Source: Niallia taxi
GTDB taxonomy: Bacteria > Bacillota > Bacilli > Bacillales > Cytobacillaceae
Direction of reading: 5' to 3'
Length of the DNA: 64,000 bases
Assembly (NCBI RefSeq): GCF_032818155.1
Contig: NZ_CP102589.1
Location: 668,001-732,000, forward strand
How positions within the stretch are numbered: position 1 is the stretch's first letter; every line of letters starts with the position of its first letter. Below are positions 60,386 through 64,000 of this stretch, piece after piece. The translations under genes were made by a program, and so were the position numbers. A model generated the notes under the pieces. That model saw nothing but the letters and a program-made list of their open reading frames with translations, did not search any database and was not told the DNA's origin.

Positions 60386-61801
60386 ATGAATGAAGTAGAG
60401 CAGAAAGAACTTCAATATGCCATCGAAGAAATCACAGAAATCGCTACTGGCTTTGGATTGGACTTCTACCCGATGAGGTATGAAATTTGTCCTGCAGATA
60501 TCATTTACACATTCGGCGCCTACGGCATGCCTACACGTTATTCCCATTGGAGCTTTGGCAAGCAATTTCATAAGATGAAGCTTCATTATGATTTAGGCTT
60601 GTCTAAAATATATGAGCTTGTCATCAATTCAAATCCTTGCTATGCCTTTTTGCTCGACAGCAATTCACTTATCAATAATAAGCTGATTGTTGCCCATGTA
60701 TTGGCCCATTGTGATTTTTTCAAGAATAACGTCCGCTTCCAAAATACTAAAAGAGAAATGGTAGAAAGTATGGCTGCTACTGCCGACCGCATACGTCAAT
60801 ATGAGATTTTGTACGGCAAGCATGAAGTGGAAACATTTCTAGATGCAGTTCTTGCCATTGACGAGCATATTGATCCAAGCTTAATGAGACCGAAGCTTGC
60901 TTGGACGATGGACGATGTGGAATATGAGGAAGTGGAAGAAACAATCGGAACACCGTATGATGATTTATGGGGTTTAGATTCCCGCAATAAACCGAAGCAG
61001 GAAAAAAAGAAAGTTATAAAAAAATTCCCGCCACAGCCGGAAAAGGATCTCTTACTGTTTATTGAAAGCTTCAGCAGGGAGCTGACAGAATGGCAGCGGG
61101 ATATTTTAACAATGATGAGAGAAGAAATGCTGTACTTCTGGCCGCAGCTTGAGACAAAAATCATGAACGAGGGCTGGGCGTCCTATTGGCATCAGCGGAT
61201 AGTCAGAGAGCTTGATTTGACGAGTTCTGAGGCAATTGAGTTTGCCAAGCTGAACGCAGGTGTTGTACAGCCATCCAAAACTGGCATCAATCCTTATTAT
61301 CTTGGTCTGAAGATATTTGAAGACATCGAAGACCGTTATAATAATCCGACAGATGAGATGAAAAAACGCGGCATTAAACCAAACTCTGGCAGAGAAAAAA
61401 TGTTTGAGGTCAGAGAAATTGAATCAGATATCTCCTTTTTAAGGAACTATTTGACGAAGGATTTAGTAACAAGAGAAGATATGTACTTATTCCAAAAGCA
61501 AGGCAGAGAATACAAAGTTGTCGATAAAGGCTGGGAGCAGGTAAGGGATCAGCTTGTCAGCATGAGAGTTAATGGAGGATTCCCATATATTACGGTTAAC
61601 GACGGCGACTATTTAAAAAACGGTGAGCTGTACTTAAAGCATGGATTTGAAGGCATTGAACTTGATTTAAAGTATTTAGAGAAGGTTCTTCCATATATCC
61701 ATCAGCTTTGGGGCAGAAATGTTCATATGGAAACAGTAGTCGAGGATAAGAACATCCTGTATACGTATGACGGAAAAGCATTACATCGCAAATATTTGTA
61801 A
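60386..61801 (+). CDS. spoVR: SpoVR family protein
   Basis: This 471-residue protein matches SpoVR, involved in spore cortex formation in B. subtilis; the family's biochemical activity is not established. Signatures include [49 protein letters not shown] and [12 protein letters not shown], with His and Glu residues that could bind metal. ATG 60386 follows GGGAGAG; a GTG at 60368 would start inside that site. It is monocistronic between two terminators. Confidence 0.95.
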   Translation: MNEVEQKELQYAIEEITEIATGFGLDFYPMRYEICPADIIYTFGAYGMPTRYSHWSFGKQFHKMKLHYDLGLSKIYELVINSNPCYAFLLDSNSLINNKLIVAHVLAHCDFFKNNVRFQNTKREMVESMAATADRIRQYEILYGKHEVETFLDAVLAIDEHIDPSLMRPKLAWTMDDVEYEEVEETIGTPYDDLWGLDSRNKPKQEKKKVIKKFPPQPEKDLLLFIESFSRELTEWQRDILTMMREEMLYFWPQLETKIMNEGWASYWHQRIVRELDLTSSEAIEFAKLNAGVVQPSKTGINPYYLGLKIFEDIEDRYNNPTDEMKKRGIKPNSGREKMFEVREIESDISFLRNYLTKDLVTREDMYLFQKQGREYKVVDKGWEQVRDQLVSMRVNGGFPYITVNDGDYLKNGELYLKHGFEGIELDLKYLEKVLPYIHQLWGRNVHMETVVEDKNILYTYDGKALHRKYL

Positions 61802-61815
61802 AATAAGAAAGAGAC

Positions 61816-61845
61816 GAGGTTCGCAAGCGCGAGCTTCTTTTTTTT
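61816..61845 (+). terminator. Terminator after spoVR
   Basis: GAGGTTCGC-aagc-GCGAGCTTC (two wobble pairs) followed by eight T. Confidence 0.8.
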
Positions 61846-61934
61846 ATGCAAAAATCATCTGCAGGCAAAAGGAAGGAAAAATGCTGTTACATCAAGAATA
61901 AAGTAAAAAAATGCTTGTATGAAGTGAGGTAGAT

Positions 61935-62972
61935 TTGCAAATGGGTGAGACTTATACAAAACGCAAAATAATGATTACAGGCTACGGAACTGTAGCAAAA
62001 GAGTTCGTGAAAATGATGATGGAACAGAAGGAGCGGTATCGGGATTCATACGGTTTTTATGCAGAGATAGTAGGGATAATAGGATCAAAAGGTATGATTT
62101 ATGAAGAGGATGGCATTGACTTAGTAACATTGCTTTCCTTCGGCAAAGGATCACAGGCTCTGGGGCAATATGCACAGCAAAAGCAGATCTCTATCCAAGC
62201 ACCAGAGTTAAAAGGAGATGTGCTAATTGAATGCTCTCCAACCAACTTAGAAACCGGTGAACCGGCATTGTCCTATATGAAGGCTGCCATCACAAAGAAT
62301 ATGGATATTATTTCTGTTAGTAAGGGAGCGCTTGTACAGGCATTGCCAGAGCTAAAGAAGCTTGCTGATAGCAATGGCTGCCGTATTAAATACAGCGGAG
62401 CAACGGCAGCAGCACTTCCAACCCTCGATATCGGTGAATACAGTTTGGCAGGCAGCCGTATCACTGGAATTGAAGGCATATTGAATGGAACCTCCAACTT
62501 CATTTTGACAAGTATGTCGGAGGATAATCTCTCCTTTGAAAATGCGCTAAGGCTTGCACAAGAAAGAGGAATTGCAGAAGCCAACCCAGCATTAGATGTA
62601 CAAGGCTACGATAGTGCCTGCAAAATCCTGTTACTGGCAAACGGCTTGTTCCATAAAACATGGACCTTGAACGATATTAGTATTGAAGGCATTGAAAAGG
62701 TCTCGAAGGCAGATATGCAATTTGCAAAAATTAACGGCAATGACATTAAACTTGTGGCGAGTGCAAGATCTATTGACGGCATAATAATACTTCAGGTAAA
62801 GCCTGAAATCATTACGGCAGATAATCCACTAATGAATGTGAAAGGTACAAACAAAGGAATTTTATTTCATACAGAGGAAATGGGGACAATTTGCTGTATA
62901 GGTGGGGCCTCCCACCCAAGAGGAGCTGCAGCTGCGGCGATTAAGGATATGCTGAATTTGTATCGTGGATAG
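61935..62972 (+). CDS. hom: Homoserine dehydrogenase, short form without ACT domain
   Basis: This 345-residue protein has an N-terminal NAD(P)-binding fold (ITGYGTVAKEFVKMM), a central homoserine dehydrogenase domain with the lysine in SVSKGALV, and the family motif ILNGTSNFILTSM followed by EANPALDVQGYDSACKILL. It reduces aspartate semialdehyde to homoserine for Thr/Met synthesis. The usual Bacillus Hom has about 430 residues with a C-terminal ACT domain; that is lacking, so threonine feedback through ACT is not expected. TTG 61935 (GAGGT upstream) or ATG 61941 may start. No thrC/thrB follow. Confidence 0.87.
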   Translation: MQMGETYTKRKIMITGYGTVAKEFVKMMMEQKERYRDSYGFYAEIVGIIGSKGMIYEEDGIDLVTLLSFGKGSQALGQYAQQKQISIQAPELKGDVLIECSPTNLETGEPALSYMKAAITKNMDIISVSKGALVQALPELKKLADSNGCRIKYSGATAAALPTLDIGEYSLAGSRITGIEGILNGTSNFILTSMSEDNLSFENALRLAQERGIAEANPALDVQGYDSACKILLLANGLFHKTWTLNDISIEGIEKVSKADMQFAKINGNDIKLVASARSIDGIIILQVKPEIITADNPLMNVKGTNKGILFHTEEMGTICCIGGASHPRGAAAAAIKDMLNLYRG

Positions 62973-62982
62973 TGCTTACATC

Positions 62983-63013
62983 AAAACCGGCCTCCTATTA
63001 GGAGGCCGGTTTT
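62983..63013 (+). terminator. Terminator after hom
   Basis: AAAACCGGCCTCCT-att-AGGAGGCCGGTTTT, a 14-bp perfect stem. Confidence 0.88.
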
Positions 63014-63144
63014 GGTATTATTATCGAGATAACGTAAAAGCTACAAGGAGGCATATGATTACTTTCCGCTAACATTGCAGGCGAATGCATGCCGGAAAAG
63101 TGTCAATCAGATACGTGATGCTATATATTTTCGGCATTGCAAAC

Positions 63145-63336
63145 TTACAGGGCGGATTTTTGGGCAGCCATTCTCTGATATCTGACAATGTAAGTATCAA
63201 GCTGTTCACTGATCCGAAGTGTACCAGGATCATTAAGACCTCTATCACTTCCTGCTTTAATCAGTTCTAGCTTTAAAGATTCAATATCTTGCAGCAGCTC
63301 GCTCATACTCTCCTTATTATCTTTTTTCGCTATCAT
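63145..63336 (-). CDS. Spo0E-like aspartyl-phosphate phosphatase
   Basis: This 63-residue protein is a predicted helical hairpin. IESLKLELIKAGSDRGLNDPGTLRISEQLDTYIVRY (key part SEQLD at residues 43-47) matches Spo0E-family phosphatases, whose core is SxxLD; B. subtilis examples are Spo0E, YisI and YnzD. They remove phosphate from Spo0A-P and delay sporulation. TAGGAG precedes the ATG by eight bases. It stands alone on the minus strand; which regulator it acts on cannot be read from the sequence. Confidence 0.85.
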   Translation of the reverse strand: MIAKKDNKESMSELLQDIESLKLELIKAGSDRGLNDPGTLRISEQLDTYIVRYQRMAAQKSAL

Positions 63337-63692
63337 AATGATTACTCCTAGGTATCAATCTTTGTACTTATTCTAACAAAATAATTTGGAAAAATTAAGT
63401 GTTTTTATAAGGAAATTTACATAAATTGAAAAACATTTATTAAATATGGGAGAAAAATGGGCTTTGATTTTAGGGAGGCACAATCATTTCCGTTAGGCAA
63501 AGGAAAAACATTATGTGTTCATGTAAGCGCTTTTACATTAAGATAAGGACATAAGGTAATACAGCAACAAACGGAATGCAAAAAGCATATACGACAAGAA
63601 GAACAAAACATAAATGAATTAATATAGTGTATGCGTTAGCATTCTAAAAACTCTTTTTATCATACAATTCAATTTCTAGGAGGAATTATATT
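63337..63692 (+). other. Regulatory region upstream of the PTS EIIB gene
   Basis: 356 bases with no gene. It contains a catabolite-responsive-like palindrome (63521-63538) and AT-rich sequence. Possible -10 TATAGT near 63624; no confident -35. Confidence 0.45.
63521..63538. promoter_or_regulatory. cre-like site (CcpA) upstream of EIIB
   Basis: ATGTAAGCGCTTTTACAT resembles the CcpA site TGWAANCGNTNWCA but has two extra T in the right half. A sugar PTS gene starts 155 bases downstream, a usual setting for CcpA control. Confidence 0.5.
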
Positions 63693-63998
63693 ATGAATAT
63701 CTTATTATGCTGTGCTGCAGGAATGTCTACAAGTCTATTAGTAACAAAAATGGAAGCTGCTGCAAAGGAACAAGGAATTGAATGCAAAATCTGGGCTGAA
63801 AGCGCAGATGCAGTAAAAAGCCATATCGATAACGCAGATGTCCTTTTGCTTGGACCACAAGTTCGCTATTTGCTTCCACAAATGAAAAAACTTGGAGCAG
63901 AAAAAGGAATTCCAGTAGATTCTATCAACATGATGCATTACGGAACTTGCAATGGCGCAGAAGTATTGAAATCAGCTATCAACCTAGTTAACAACTAA
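63693..63998 (+). CDS. PTS lactose/cellobiose-family EIIB component
   Basis: This 101-residue cytoplasmic protein is the EIIB of a lactose/cellobiose/beta-glucoside phosphotransferase system. The phosphocysteine is C7 in [17 protein letters not shown], the family's CxAGMSTS loop. Its length matches LicB (102). AGGAGGAATT precedes the ATG. EIIC and EIIA genes would be expected just beyond the window edge, where the sequence stops two bases after the stop codon. The sugar cannot be determined from EIIB alone. Confidence 0.93.
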   Translation: MNILLCCAAGMSTSLLVTKMEAAAKEQGIECKIWAESADAVKSHIDNADVLLLGPQVRYLLPQMKKLGAEKGIPVDSINMMHYGTCNGAEVLKSAINLVNN

Positions 63999-64000
63999 AA

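Noticed and set aside
63049..63072. AAGGAGG followed by ATG and a five-codon frame after hom
   Set aside because: Good binding site but only MITFR; too short to support as a gene without conservation data.
63085..63270. 61-residue plus-strand frame overlapping the Spo0E-like gene
   Set aside because: The opposite strand encodes the recognisable Spo0E-like protein with a good ribosome binding site; the plus-strand frame has neither.

Overview
The window is chromosomal DNA of a low-GC, endospore-forming Bacillaceae bacterium. Gene order follows the Bacillus subtilis pyrG-spo0F-fbaA-murA2-rho-rpmE-tdk-prfA-prmC-spoIIR-ywlBCDEFG-glyA-upp-atp operon-ywzB-ywmB-murA1-spoIID-spoIIQ-spoIIID-mbl-flhOP-fabZ segment almost gene for gene. 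Sporulation genes (spo0F, spoIIR, spoIID, spoIIQ, spoIIID, a spoVR, a Spo0E-like phosphatase) confirm a spore former. I see no tRNA, rRNA, CRISPR array, prophage or transposase gene. I cannot name the species; a Niallia/Cytobacillus-type bacillus would fit, but this is only an impression.

Layout. 1-10.5 kb: end of CTP synthase, DUF2529 protein, Spo0F, fructose-bisphosphate aldolase, MurA2, Rho, L31, thymidine kinase, an RsbR-type stressosome paralog, RF1 and PrmC. Compared with B. subtilis, tal and glpX are missing from this block. 10.5-19.3 kb: SpoIIR, a GNAT protein, Sua5/YwlC, MntP, arginine phosphatase YwlE, an inserted chemotaxis receptor, RpiB, YwlG, GlyA and Upp. The YwlB-YwlC junction carries a dense cluster of DnaA boxes. 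19.4-21.7 kb: a secreted subtilase. 22-29 kb: the complete F1Fo ATP synthase operon atpIBEFHAGDC. 29-34.2 kb: YwzB, YwmB, MurA1, SpoIID, SpoIIQ. 34.3-36.3 kb, minus strand: an ApbE flavin transferase, a ferric-reductase-like membrane protein and a small Ser/Gly-rich exported protein, a likely extracytoplasmic redox unit. 36.6-41.4 kb: SpoIIID, Mbl, FlhO, FlhP, an EpuA-type membrane peptide, FabZ.

41.5-64 kb is more accessory. It holds an Asp/Asn-rich lipoprotein, YwpF, a 1265-residue cell-envelope-type subtilase, a SNF2 helicase with its SWIM partner (ywqA/ywqB), a LysM-NlpC/P60 endopeptidase, an orphan PlcR-like regulator, a MalK/MalR-type two-component system, a DCC-family protein, PBP3, SpoVR, an ACT-less homoserine dehydrogenase, a Spo0E-like phosphatase and a lone cellobiose-type PTS EIIB at the edge. 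Two complete and one decayed copy of a roughly 330-360 bp non-coding repeat with 12-bp terminal inverted repeats lie here.

The most interesting items are the DnaA-box cluster with embedded inverted repeats and a Spo0A-like box, the terminal-inverted-repeat element family, the ApbE unit with a possible miniature flavin acceptor, and sporulation-sigma-factor promoters readable in front of several sporulation genes. No wholly new multi-gene system could be demonstrated from sequence alone.
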